From Helicobacteraceae bacterium (lineage in GTDB: Bacteria; Campylobacterota; Campylobacteria; Campylobacterales; Sulfurimonadaceae), in NCBI GenBank assembly GCA_013138865.1, contig WTBY01000075.1, forward strand, positions 1 through 56,600: a stretch of 56,600 nt of DNA. The letters run 5' to 3'. Every line of letters begins with the position of its first letter. The stretch's first letter is position 1. Positions 19,701-27,544 of the stretch are shown piece after piece. Made by a program: the position numbers and the translations under genes. A model generated the notes under the pieces. That model saw only the letters and a program-made list of their open reading frames with translations. It did no database searches and was not told the DNA's origin.

Positions 19701-20353
19701 GCTTTATCTACTTGTTTATTTGCATCTTTAGATGAACTATCAACTTCTTCAAGTAACTCTTCCTCTTCTAAAGTATCTGAACCACTATCCATAGAAGCGA
19801 TATCTGCTGCTTTAAACTCTACTGGTGCTGAGGGTGGTGCATTTTCAGGTGTTATTGTAATCATTCCAGCTGGTACTATTTGTGTAATGCCGTGTGAACT
19901 TACAGATATTTCACCTTGTGTACAAGCAACTTTAGTCTGGTCACCTATTAAAATAGTTCCCCTAATTCCTATTGTTGCCGTTTTTGTTTTTAACTTAAAT
20001 CTATGAGGAGCAACTTTACCAATAACACCTGTAATAGATTTAAAAGCACCCTTCATAAATTTAAAACTTGTTTTTGATTTTTTTGGTTTTTTGGGATCAT
20101 ACAGATAATCTTCAATTTTAAAGACTGCATTTTTACCTATTGTGATAGTTGTTTTGTCTTTAAAAACTATTTGAGCTCGTGATCGTCCTATTGACTTTAC
20201 TATATCTTTATTCTCTAGCTTAGTTCCCTTAGAAGCAACAATAGTTTTTCCATCTCTAAGTACATTAACTTCACCTTTTACTCCGCGAATTTTACCTATT
20301 GAGGCAAAAAGCATTATATTCATTAAAATTACTGAGATTAAGATTTTCAACAT
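16715..20353 (-). CDS. giant FecR-domain exported protein with propeller-like repeats
   Basis: This 1212-residue exported protein has a signal peptide (about 1-17) and a FecR domain (about 20-165; VKGEVNVLRDGKTI, GTKLENKD, TIGIRGTILI). An acidic linker and an Ala/Glu/Asp-rich stretch follow (about 235-290). About seven repeats of 45-55 residues then share a VVSWDS-x-QDG-x-VYAQVFNxDGxKxGxEF pattern (about 360-715). The final 500 residues are rich in Gly, Ser, Thr and Asn and look like a beta-rich surface domain. FecR domains often sense or anchor at the envelope; here there is no sigma factor nearby. A FecR domain near a CHASE2 cyclase is a combination I recall from other bacteria. Function is unknown, and adhesin or matrix protein is my best guess. 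The ribosome binding site AAGGAG precedes the ATG. Confidence 0.75.
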   Translation of the reverse strand: MLKILISVILMNIMLFASIGKIRGVKGEVNVLRDGKTIVASKGTKLENKDIVKSIGRSRAQIVFKDKTTITIGKNAVFKIEDYLYDPKKPKKSKTSFKFMKGAFKSITGVIGKVAPHRFKLKTKTATIGIRGTILIGDQTKVACTQGEISVSSHGITQIVPAGMITITPENAPPSAPVEFKAADIASMDSGSDTLEEEELLEEVDSSSKDANKQVDKASSQTTESSKNDVLESDLEIATYEATLKDAAQKEAEAAAAATAAQDAADKLAAQEVADAAATAEAEAAAVVASKTATLTGKQLGSLTNSAGTTNKNNFTTFGDVTMNKTPDNLTMSGTSTTQAFNAHSNTGITAPTHVGTNKQNSFVTSLSDGGYLVTWDSDAQDGDGYGVYGQRFTSDGVAAGSEFAVNTSVSNSQSKSSSVALSDGSFIVSWDSGDGSTSNTFSQLFNVDGTKNGTEVQVNTTIGNEKDNSKIVALDGKYMVVYRSTWHDGTTDKIVGQMYNNDGSVIGGEVTLSNTASDWTKEPSVTSLANGDVVVSWDHGAQDPKEVFFSIVKNDGTVVESAVQANSFTTGTQSGSSVVGLGNGKFIISWTSESQDNAATNDGVYAQVFNADGTKSGGEFKLSTYTGGDATDSKLTKYGDNKFIATWSSSGQDAKVYAQIYDNDGNKVGVEFAASAGSTATGSTSSITVLDDGRFVVSWKSDNGNIYSQVFEEKADGSVAKSGSLTYAGFDGGGVGTYKGTNSNVGSMAFTRTIDGVEHTGTYQIQADNTGEFMVGTTDEQWTIDGETHNYKDMYYSGKATDTTKLEDNKEYVYSGFKELVNTKDGGTFLNDSSYNSDFTNKTTHLNTKTKSMTQYDRTKVHEAGATFNSMRLKSDGTVSGVKYSKDTTTNSVGSVDGSLYGSDGQGFGATSSSKTHTNSGATNQDLKSSSEGIQASYLGSTKDVVNTGTYTQNRGFQSGGAPANTGVLNIDRESGTISGTTVMKKGATAYTASGTVNDGSSYYINDDKYGVLIQGNGAVDKASWMVAVPDKMDANGELTQSADDESSWGYWTADLDNGDGTITKVDHRSTWVSGTATDTSHVQNLIDSGASASFSGNTMGTVSDGTNTGSILMNGNNQLDIGIDFGGGVNAVTGNMAFDSQIGSETVKNWSSTIGGGTVTNSGFNADLGGGAGSMQGAYYGTGEVKSVGGNFNLGNGGQTAQGVFKATKQ
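18200..19285 (-). repeat. seven degenerate ~50-residue coding repeats in the FecR protein
   Basis: Within the FecR protein about seven consecutive units repeat a motif of the form GxFVVSWxSxxQD, then VYAQVFNxDGxKxG, then EFxVNT. Units diverge in sequence, so they are visible in protein, not as exact DNA repeats. Seven units of this size would suit a seven-bladed beta-propeller, although a linear beta-array is possible. Confidence 0.6.
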
Positions 20354-20381
20354 GATGGCTCCTTAAATATATTAAAGCTTA

Positions 20382-20387
20382 TTATAC
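20382..20387 (-). promoter_or_regulatory. -10 element ahead of the FecR gene
   Basis: On the minus strand TATAAT lies about 28 bases before the ATG of the FecR gene, in a 113-base gap after the upstream cNMP-binding gene. It implies that the large protein can be transcribed separately from the two receptor genes. No -35 box is evident. Confidence 0.4.
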
Positions 20388-20466
20388 TGAATAATATAAC
20401 AATAGAGCTTAATCATTTCTTACCATAACAATATAAAGGAAATAGGTCACTCTATTAAGATTAGAT

Positions 20467-21174
20467 TTATTTAGTTTTAACTTTGTTTGCTTTTGTAAGT
20501 TTTTTAGACAATATTTTTGAAAAGTTATGATAAACGCGCATATATATATAATCTAAATTATTTTTAATCTCTTCTTTTATTACAAAACTTAAAACAGTTG
20601 CTCCTGCATGGTTAGAGCGTATAGTCGCAGAACGTGGTTCACTATTTACAAAAGCCATCTCACCAAAAACCTCTTTCTGTTTAATTGCGGCTACTCTTAC
20701 ATTATTTACAGAAACAGAAAGTGTTCCTGAAATAACATAATAGATCTCTTTTGTTGTTTGTCCCTCTAAGAATAGTGTCTCATTTGATGCTAGCTTAGTA
20801 ATTTTTACACTATCTACAATACTTACAAGTTCACGATCACTACAATCATCAAAAAATGGTAACTTATTTTTAACTTGAATAAGTGCTTTTTGTGCAATAG
20901 TCAATTTTTGATCACTTATAAGTATGGGCATATACTTAATAATAATATCGTTCATCTCGCGTTGCATCTCTTTTTGTCGCTGAATAGCTATACTTTCTTG
21001 ATTTATTAACTCTTCATAGTACTTTTCTTCGATCATACAAGCCAAAGTATTATCTGGATTTTCATCTGAAACAACAATAACAGTTGCACCATCTTGAACA
21101 ACTCTTAAAGTATCTGGAAGAGTTGCTAGCAGTTTTGATTTATTTAATACTCGTTGTGATTTTTTTCTGGCCAT
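20467..21174 (-). CDS. cyclic-nucleotide-binding protein with Phd-like N-terminus
   Basis: This 235-residue cytoplasmic protein has a cNMP-binding domain at about residues 110-225. Its phosphate-binding cassette reads FGEMAFVNSEPRSAT, with the Glu and Arg that hold the ribose and cyclic phosphate. There is no helix-turn-helix after the domain, so it is not a Crp/Fnr regulator. The first 55 residues (LRVVQDGATVIVVSDE, then a YYEEL helix) resemble the strand-helix layout of Phd/YefM antitoxins, and a charged helix links the two parts. It starts 27 bases after the related gene at 21202-22173. No catalytic output is visible, so it probably works through protein contacts. Confidence 0.78.
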   Translation of the reverse strand: MARKKSQRVLNKSKLLATLPDTLRVVQDGATVIVVSDENPDNTLACMIEEKYYEELINQESIAIQRQKEMQREMNDIIIKYMPILISDQKLTIAQKALIQVKNKLPFFDDCSDRELVSIVDSVKITKLASNETLFLEGQTTKEIYYVISGTLSVSVNNVRVAAIKQKEVFGEMAFVNSEPRSATIRSNHAGATVLSFVIKEEIKNNLDYIYMRVYHNFSKILSKKLTKANKVKTK

Positions 21175-21201
21175 TGTTATGTTCCTTAATTTATTTCTTA
21201 T

Positions 21202-22173
21202 CTATTTTTTTTTATCTGTTTTTTTATTATGTTTATCAACTCTTTGACTTAAAATAATCGCAAAATTTTGGAAAATACGTCTTAAAGTACCTTCATCAGA
21301 TGGATCACACTCATCATCAATACGAAATTTTAGTATGTTCGTATTATTTGAGGCTGACATAGTTCCTGCACTACGTGGCTCTTTTGTAATAAAAGCCATT
21401 TCACCAAATACTGCACCTTTCTCAAGAGTAGCTACTGTTTTTAACTCATCTTGTTGAACATTGGAGATCGTTACATTTACACGCCCACTAATAATAAAAA
21501 ATATCTCTTCACTAGTTTCACCTTGAAGAAATATACGTTCATCTTTTTTTAGTTTCATAATTGTCACATCACCAACAAGACGGATCAAATCATCATTTTC
21601 TATATTGTCAAAAAAACCTAAAATATTTTTAAACTGAATAAGTGTCTCTTGACCAATAGTTAAAGATGGCTTTTGAACTGGAATATTATCTTCTTCTAAT
21701 CCCATATTGTTGCCATAAGTGATGTTTGCTAAGGCTTCGTTAGCACCAGAGCCATTATTTATAACCCTTACACCACCAGCACTCTCTTGTTTAGTAGAGG
21801 CTTCCATAACTCTTACGCCACCACCAGGAAGATCTTTTTTAGTTGATGCTTCAACTATTCTAACTCCTCCAGCTTCACCTTGCTTTGTGCCTGCTTCAAC
21901 TACACGAACAGAGTTGACACTTTTACACTCTTCAACTTCCGCTTTAAAAGCTTCTGCTTGATTTTTACTAGTAATAACTTCAGTTTTAAGATCTTTAATT
22001 TGGTCATTTTTAGAAGCGATTAGTTCACGTAAAGAGTTATAACCATAGAAGTACATAAATGGTTGCTTGTCTTTATATATAATTATTTTACCGTCTTTTA
22101 CGACCTGTGCTACACAAGCATCAAACTTAGTGCTAACAGTTTCGTATGCGACTTTTTTAACTTGTCCTGCCAT
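21202..22173 (-). CDS. cyclic-nucleotide-binding protein with Phd-like N-terminus and tandem-repeat linker
   Basis: The 323-residue protein has a C-terminal cNMP-binding domain (about residues 180-310) with the cassette FGEMAFITKEPRSAG. The N-terminal 55 residues (ETVSTKFDACVAQVVKDGKI, then a YNSLRELI helix) look like a Phd/YefM-type antitoxin fold. A coiled-coil-like helix follows (about 52-85), then a linker of short tandem repeats (89-143). No DNA-binding helix-turn-helix follows the cNMP domain. It is the first gene of a minus-strand unit with the 235-residue paralogue and probably the FecR gene, divergent from the cyclase across a 104-base region. It is presumably a receptor for the cyclase product. 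Confidence 0.78.
   Translation of the reverse strand: MAGQVKKVAYETVSTKFDACVAQVVKDGKIIIYKDKQPFMYFYGYNSLRELIASKNDQIKDLKTEVITSKNQAEAFKAEVEECKSVNSVRVVEAGTKQGEAGGVRIVEASTKKDLPGGGVRVMEASTKQESAGGVRVINNGSGANEALANITYGNNMGLEEDNIPVQKPSLTIGQETLIQFKNILGFFDNIENDDLIRLVGDVTIMKLKKDERIFLQGETSEEIFFIISGRVNVTISNVQQDELKTVATLEKGAVFGEMAFITKEPRSAGTMSASNNTNILKFRIDDECDPSDEGTLRRIFQNFAIILSQRVDKHNKKTDKKK
21745..21909 (-). repeat. 15-16-residue tandem repeats in the receptor linker
   Basis: Residues 89-143 of the 323-residue cNMP-binding protein contain three full and one partial unit: VRVVEAGTKQGEAGG, VRIVEASTKKDLPGGG, VRVMEASTKQESAGG and VRVINNGSG. The underlying DNA is about 45-48 bases per unit with substitutions. Copy number may vary between strains. 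Confidence 0.8.
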
Positions 22174-22241
22174 TTTTTATAAGCACCTAAAATTTAAATT
22201 GTAAAATAATATCATATATTGATTTAATTAATCTTTTAATA

Positions 22242-22247
22242 TATAAT
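22242..22247 (+). promoter_or_regulatory. -10 element of the cyclase operon
   Basis: TATAAT lies 30 bases before the cyclase ATG at 22278, inside the divergent 104-base region shared with the receptor gene that starts at 22173. A ribosome binding site CAAGGA is at 22263-22268. Shared control of cyclase and receptors from this region is plausible. Confidence 0.45.
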
Positions 22248-22277
22248 ATTAAACTTAAAAGTCAAGGAAACAACCTA

Positions 22278-24476
22278 ATGAACAAACACCTTAAAAAATT
22301 TTTAATATATTTCATTATGAGTTTTATACTCTCGATTACGCTTATTGGGGTCTACCTTAAGCTACCAGAAGCACTAAATACTATTAACAACAATATGAGA
22401 GACTTTATGTTTATCACACGTGGCGAGATTCCTCAAAGTGACAAAGTAGTTATTGTTGATTTAGATAACAAATCATTAGAAGAGATTGGTCAATGGCCTT
22501 GGTCACGTAATGTAGTTGCCGAACTTCTTAAAAACTTGACAATTGCAGGAGCAGAAGTAATTGGTTTTGATATTGTTTTTGCCGAGCCCGATCGTAGTTC
22601 TCCACATAAAGTTCTAGGTGACTTAGGTTATGACATAAGTGAAGCAGCAAACTATGATGAGTATTTTGCTTATATTGTTGAGAATACTCCTACCATTTTA
22701 GGGTACCAATTTGAGCTAGAAGAGTCAGACATTTTAAAAACTGATCCTCCTATTAACAAAACACTCTTTATAGACAGACCTGCTGAAGATGAAAATGGAA
22801 ACCCAATTGAAGGTATAAATAGTGAAACAACAAACTTTATAGAAGCATACGGAGTAATTACAAATATACCTATAGTTCAAGATGTTGCAAATTCGAGTGG
22901 TTTTTTTAATAACTCTCCTGATGAAGGCGGTATTGTTAGAAGTGTTCCTCTTATGATCCGTTATGAAGAGGTAGTATATCCATCATTAGTACTTGAAATT
23001 ATCAAACAGGTTAGTGAGGCAAGATTTATATACCTTGACTATGGAATCAAAGGTCTTAAAAGTGTTGATGTTGGTGACTACTCAATTCCTACAGATGTTT
23101 TTGGACGTGCTCTTATTAACTATAGAGGTAAAGAGAAAACATTTAAGTATATACCAGCTGTTGATATTTTACGTGGTGAGTTTAAAGAAGAAGATATTAA
23201 TGGGAAAATTATTCTAATAGGTACATCTGCGGCTGGTCTACTTGATCTTCGTGCTATGCCATTTGAAGCTGTTTATCCTGGAGTTGAAGTCCATGCGAAT
23301 ATGATTGACAACATCTTGGTTGGGGACTTTCTTTCAAAACCTGCTGAAGTTGAACTATTGAATATTATTCATATTATTTTAATTATATTTTTAACTACTT
23401 TTGCCCTAGCTTACCTTCCTATTTTATTAATTCCTTTTGTACTTGCTATGTTTATAGGTGGAGACCTTTATGGGTTGTATTATATGTTATTTACAGAGGG
23501 GTTAGTTTTAAATATTTTAATGCCTCTTATATCATTTGCATCAGCTGCTGTAACATTAATCTTAATTAACTACTTCTTTATCTCGAAAAATGAGAAAAAA
23601 ATTAAAGATAAGTTCTCCGCTAAAGTGTCTAAAGAGGTTATGGAGTCACTACTAGATACTGAGGGTGATGCATTTGCCGCTATGGACAAAGAAATAACAG
23701 TATTTTTTAGTGATGTTCGTGGATTTACAAATATATCTGAAGCGATGCCAAATGCTCACGCATTAATTAAGTTTTTAAATAAATATATGGATCCTATGAC
23801 TGAAATTATAATTGATAAACAAGGTACGATCGATAAATATATCGGTGATGCAATCATGGCATACTGGAATGCTCCTGGTAATGTTGAAGATCACGCTACT
23901 AAAGCACTTGATGCAACGATTGAGCAAATTGATTATCTTGATATTTTGAATGTTGAACTAGCAAAAGAGGGCTTACCTTTTATTGATATTGGTATTGGTC
24001 TTAATACTGGCTCTGCTGTTGTTGGGGAGATGGGAAGTCAGCGAAGAAGTGACTATACTGTAATCGGTGACACCATAAATTTAGGCGCTAGACTTGAAGC
24101 ACTCTGTAAAAGTTACGGTGCAAGAATAATTATATCCTCATATACTAAAGATTTATTAACAAAAGAGTACAATATAAGAAATTTAGATTTGGTACGAGTT
24201 AAAGGTAAACAAGAACCTGTTGAAATATTTGAAGTATATAACCATAATCTGAATAGTGAAGCATTGAGAGATGAACTATTTAACTTTAATATAGCAGTTG
24301 ATCTTTACAGAAAGTCAAATTTTGTTGAGGCACTTGCTATTTTCAAAAAGATGAATGCAGACGAGAATAAACATAATTTAAAAATATATGATACATACAT
24401 TGAAAGATGTGAGGCGTATATAGAACATCCACCAGAAAATTTTGATGGTGTATTTACACATACAACGAAAGGATAA
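22278..24476 (+). CDS. CHASE2-domain class III adenylate/guanylate cyclase
   Basis: This 732-residue membrane receptor has an N-terminal helix (about 8-27), an extracytoplasmic CHASE2 domain (about 35-350; VVIVDLDNKSLEEIGQWPWSR), three closely spaced transmembrane helices (about 355-435) and a cytoplasmic class III cyclase domain (about 470-640). Both metal-binding Asp residues are present (FFSDVRGFTNI and YIGDAIMAYW), as are the YTVIGDTINLGARLE strand and its Asn-Arg pair. The Lys in IDKYIGD favours ATP over GTP as substrate. A tail of about 90 residues follows. It is transcribed with the next cNMP-binding protein and divergently from two more, and a matching phosphodiesterase lies 5.5 kb away. 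The signal sensed by CHASE2 is unknown. Confidence 0.93.
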   Translation: MNKHLKKFLIYFIMSFILSITLIGVYLKLPEALNTINNNMRDFMFITRGEIPQSDKVVIVDLDNKSLEEIGQWPWSRNVVAELLKNLTIAGAEVIGFDIVFAEPDRSSPHKVLGDLGYDISEAANYDEYFAYIVENTPTILGYQFELEESDILKTDPPINKTLFIDRPAEDENGNPIEGINSETTNFIEAYGVITNIPIVQDVANSSGFFNNSPDEGGIVRSVPLMIRYEEVVYPSLVLEIIKQVSEARFIYLDYGIKGLKSVDVGDYSIPTDVFGRALINYRGKEKTFKYIPAVDILRGEFKEEDINGKIILIGTSAAGLLDLRAMPFEAVYPGVEVHANMIDNILVGDFLSKPAEVELLNIIHIILIIFLTTFALAYLPILLIPFVLAMFIGGDLYGLYYMLFTEGLVLNILMPLISFASAAVTLILINYFFISKNEKKIKDKFSAKVSKEVMESLLDTEGDAFAAMDKEITVFFSDVRGFTNISEAMPNAHALIKFLNKYMDPMTEIIIDKQGTIDKYIGDAIMAYWNAPGNVEDHATKALDATIEQIDYLDILNVELAKEGLPFIDIGIGLNTGSAVVGEMGSQRRSDYTVIGDTINLGARLEALCKSYGARIIISSYTKDLLTKEYNIRNLDLVRVKGKQEPVEIFEVYNHNLNSEALRDELFNFNIAVDLYRKSNFVEALAIFKKMNADENKHNLKIYDTYIERCEAYIEHPPENFDGVFTHTTKG

Positions 24477-24478
24477 AA

Positions 24479-25534
24479 ATGTCAGTTAAATTTTTAAATA
24501 AACATTTTTCTAAAACACACTCAGTAATAGAACACCATATAGAGATCTTTGGTATCAAACAAGACCTAAAAGATAGAGAGCTATTCTCATTAAGAGCACA
24601 AATAGGATCTGTTTATAGACTGTTTTCACTTCTTGATAATAAATATGATACAAAATTAAGTCATAATATGTTTAATGATATTATCTCCTTTTTTAATTTC
24701 CATACTAAACTAGAAGCAACAAATGCAAAAATATTGTACAAAGAGTATAGTGAAGAAGCTGAAAAGGCTGACTCTTTTGCTAAGTTTCAAGACTATTATA
24801 ACTCTGAAGTAGAGCTAAATAGTTTTGAGAAACGAATTTTAAGTATATTAAACACTAAACTATACTATTTTGATCTTCTTATTTTTGATCAAGCAAGAAA
24901 ATCAAAGCCCATACAACAATATCTCTTTTCAGTAAATGCTATAGGATCTACTACAACAGTAGACTTTTTAAAAAAATCTGCTAACAGACTAACTACTTTT
25001 GAATTTGAGATAACACCTAGTAAGCTTATGTATAGGTATAAAAGTGATGATATAGCTTATTTAAAAGATCTATACCCTGAAGAGCTAGGTGTGGCTGATA
25101 AGAATCTAATTAAACTACTATCTGTAAAAGATCGAATCAGTTTCTTTGAGAATATGAAAGATAACGATATAAAAGCGATTGTAAAAGATCCATCTTTTCT
25201 AGTATATAAAAAAGGCGATATCATTATTCAAGAGGGTGAAAAAAATGATAGTATTTATTTTATATTCTCTGGTAAATGTCAAGTAATTATAGGAGAACAT
25301 AACATAGCTGAGCTGCAAAAATCTCAGGTATTTGGTGAGTTTGCATTCTTACTAGATACTGCGCGTTCTGCTAGTGTAGTAGCATCGTCACCCACAAGTG
25401 TACTTAGGTTTCGTCTGGACTGTGCTAAGTATGAGTCACAACTTAATGGAATTACTCTGCTTTACAAAAATTTCACAGATGAGTTAGTTAAAAAAATACT
25501 TCACATAAATATGAGCATGGCAAATATTATTTAA
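24479..25534 (+). CDS. cyclic-nucleotide-binding protein with novel helical N-terminus
   Basis: The 351-residue product begins two bases after the cyclase stop codon. Residues about 225-345 form a cNMP-binding domain with the cassette FGEFAFLLDTARSASV. The first 210 residues are mostly helical and charged, contain no motif I recognise, and are unrelated to the Phd-like start of the other two receptors. There is no helix-turn-helix and no transmembrane segment. Its tight coupling to the cyclase suggests it either reads out or feeds back on cyclase activity. I cannot name a function. Confidence 0.75.
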   Translation: MSVKFLNKHFSKTHSVIEHHIEIFGIKQDLKDRELFSLRAQIGSVYRLFSLLDNKYDTKLSHNMFNDIISFFNFHTKLEATNAKILYKEYSEEAEKADSFAKFQDYYNSEVELNSFEKRILSILNTKLYYFDLLIFDQARKSKPIQQYLFSVNAIGSTTTVDFLKKSANRLTTFEFEITPSKLMYRYKSDDIAYLKDLYPEELGVADKNLIKLLSVKDRISFFENMKDNDIKAIVKDPSFLVYKKGDIIIQEGEKNDSIYFIFSGKCQVIIGEHNIAELQKSQVFGEFAFLLDTARSASVVASSPTSVLRFRLDCAKYESQLNGITLLYKNFTDELVKKILHINMSMANII

Positions 25535-25556
25535 GGGTAACCCAAATAACCCTTAA
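25531..25556. terminator. hairpin between convergent genes
   Basis: TTAAGGGT pairs with ACCCTTAA (8 bp) around a 10-base loop. The structure spans the stops of the cNMP-binding gene (+) and the GGDEF-EAL gene (-). No long U tract follows on either strand, so termination is only tentative. Confidence 0.4.
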
Positions 25557-27535
25557 GTTAAATGTTTCTCTATTGGTTCTGGTTTGCCAGTATAGTAGCC
25601 TTGTGAGTAATCAACACCTATCTCTTTAACAACATCTAAAATCTCTTTAGATGAGACAAATTCTGCAATTGTTTGAACTTTCAGTTTTTTTGCTAGTCCA
25701 ACAATAGTTTCAACCATAATTTTTGAGTTATGATCTCTGTCAATATTTGAGATTAAAGATGAGTCTATTTTAATATAATCTATTGGCAAGTTTAATATAT
25801 GCGTAAAATTTGCATAACCAGAACCGAAATCATCAAGTGCTATTTTAATACCATAAGTACGTATTTTAGTACAAAAGTCAAAAACCAATTTATAGTCTTT
25901 AAACTCTTCTGTCTCTAAAAGCTCAACAGTTAAAAGATTATTATAATCAAAATTATCTAGCTTAATATATAGCCATTTTAGTGTTTTTTCATTCTCTATA
26001 TCTTTCATAGATATATTTAAAGAACATGGTATCTTGTACTCTTTTATAGTACTTAATGTATTTATAACTACTCTTTTTGTAATTTTATAATAGACTCTAT
26101 TCTGTTTTGCAACTTCTAAAAATCTAAATGGTGGTATTATTTTCCCATTTTCTTCAACTATTCTAACTAATGACTCATACTTAGTTGGTAGAGAAGTATC
26201 TTGAATAGGAACAATAGGCTGAAAGTAAGATATTACACCATCCGTTTCAAAAGCACGAATAAGCTTATTCTTACACTTTAAGTCATCTTGATGAGTCTCT
26301 TCTAATTTTTTGTCTTCGCTAAATATAGAGATAGGTAGATTATTTTTTTTAGCATTTTTAAGTGCCATATCTGCATATGCAAGCATCTTCTCTTTAGCAC
26401 TAAAGTCTATTCCTGAACTCATAATAAGACTAAAAGAGCTCTCTTTATGAGAGAAAACTTTTTTTGAATACTTACTTAATAGTAACTCAATTTGCTTTAA
26501 AAAGTTAGTACTATCTTCATCTTTAGAGTTTTTAAGTGCGTATACAAATTCATCACCACCAACATGGTAAACATTCATATTTAAGTTTTCTACATTATCT
26601 TTTAGAAAATTTCCAGTTAAAAGTATTGCCTTATTTCCAAACTCTTCTCCATAAACATCATTAAATTTTTGAAAATTATCTATATTAAGAAGGGCAAATT
26701 GTTTAAACTTGTATACTCGTATATCTTCTAAAAGTTTATTTCTATTTGCTAAGCCAGTAATTGAGTTTGTATATACCTCTGTATATAGTTCATTAGTTTT
26801 CTTAGCTATCTCTTCTTCAAGGTTATTGTTATACTCTACTAATTGTTCTTGCAAGAGCTTCTGTTCTGCTTCTGCTTTTTCAGCACGATACAACTCTTGT
26901 TTAATTTTATTTTGTAAAATAGCAAGTTTGTAGACAGAAAAAATAATTAATAGTGCCGCTAAAACAAATGAGTACAAAATATCTGACTCACTTTTAGAAT
27001 TTACAACTTTAAGTGCGCCAATATATTCAGCTAGAATAGTATCAGATAGTGTGAGAAGTTTATTAATATTTTCAGAAAACTTCACTACTACACTATTAAA
27101 TCCAACAAGAGCATCTTCTATATCTTCTGAATCATTACTCTCGATAGCCTCAATAAGTGAAAGTTCCACTGCACTATAACCGACAAGGCGTTTTTTTAGA
27201 ACGTCTATACGCTTATTAATTTCACTAATTTGAATTTCATTATCTAAAATAAACTTATCTAAATCATTAATATTTTTTTTCAGCTTTTCAAAAGATTTAA
27301 TAATATTAACTTTTTCACTACTTTTATTAACAATAGCCTCAAGTATATTTGCACGATTATTTTGAACATTATAATTTAACTCTTTTGCTAATGAATAGAG
27401 TTTTATTTGCTTTGTCTCTATATAGTTAATCATTTTACTAGTTTGCGCAATATTTTTAGAACTTACATATAAAGAGAAAATAAGTAGTCCAAAACCTATA
27501 AGTAGTGTTATATAGAGTCTAATTTGATAGTTCAT
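25553..27535 (-). CDS. membrane GGDEF-EAL c-di-GMP enzyme
   Basis: This 660-residue protein has two transmembrane helices (about 7-25 and 183-203) around a helical periplasmic sensor region, a coiled linker (about 210-245), a GGDEF domain (about 250-400) and an EAL domain (about 415-655). The active-site loop VGGDEFVYAL is intact, so cyclase activity is possible. EAL residues also look intact: YESLVR, LNISM, LLETEEF, LDDFGSGY, IKIDSSL and QGYYTGKP, which suggests a working phosphodiesterase. The net direction cannot be inferred. It is last in a minus-strand unit behind a DUF3373 protein, nine bases away. It lies next to, but points towards, the cyclic-nucleotide cluster. Confidence 0.9.
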   Translation of the reverse strand: MNYQIRLYITLLIGFGLLIFSLYVSSKNIAQTSKMINYIETKQIKLYSLAKELNYNVQNNRANILEAIVNKSSEKVNIIKSFEKLKKNINDLDKFILDNEIQISEINKRIDVLKKRLVGYSAVELSLIEAIESNDSEDIEDALVGFNSVVVKFSENINKLLTLSDTILAEYIGALKVVNSKSESDILYSFVLAALLIIFSVYKLAILQNKIKQELYRAEKAEAEQKLLQEQLVEYNNNLEEEIAKKTNELYTEVYTNSITGLANRNKLLEDIRVYKFKQFALLNIDNFQKFNDVYGEEFGNKAILLTGNFLKDNVENLNMNVYHVGGDEFVYALKNSKDEDSTNFLKQIELLLSKYSKKVFSHKESSFSLIMSSGIDFSAKEKMLAYADMALKNAKKNNLPISIFSEDKKLEETHQDDLKCKNKLIRAFETDGVISYFQPIVPIQDTSLPTKYESLVRIVEENGKIIPPFRFLEVAKQNRVYYKITKRVVINTLSTIKEYKIPCSLNISMKDIENEKTLKWLYIKLDNFDYNNLLTVELLETEEFKDYKLVFDFCTKIRTYGIKIALDDFGSGYANFTHILNLPIDYIKIDSSLISNIDRDHNSKIMVETIVGLAKKLKVQTIAEFVSSKEILDVVKEIGVDYSQGYYTGKPEPIEKHLT

Positions 27536-27544
27536 TTACTACCT

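Noticed and set aside
16715-20353. FecR protein as part of a sigma/anti-sigma iron system
   Set aside because: There is no ECF sigma factor, FecI or TonB receptor nearby, and the FecR domain is at the exported N-terminus of a huge repeat protein.
20467-25534. The three cNMP-binding proteins as Crp/Fnr transcription factors
   Set aside because: None has a C-terminal helix-turn-helix; the chain ends shortly after the cNMP domain.
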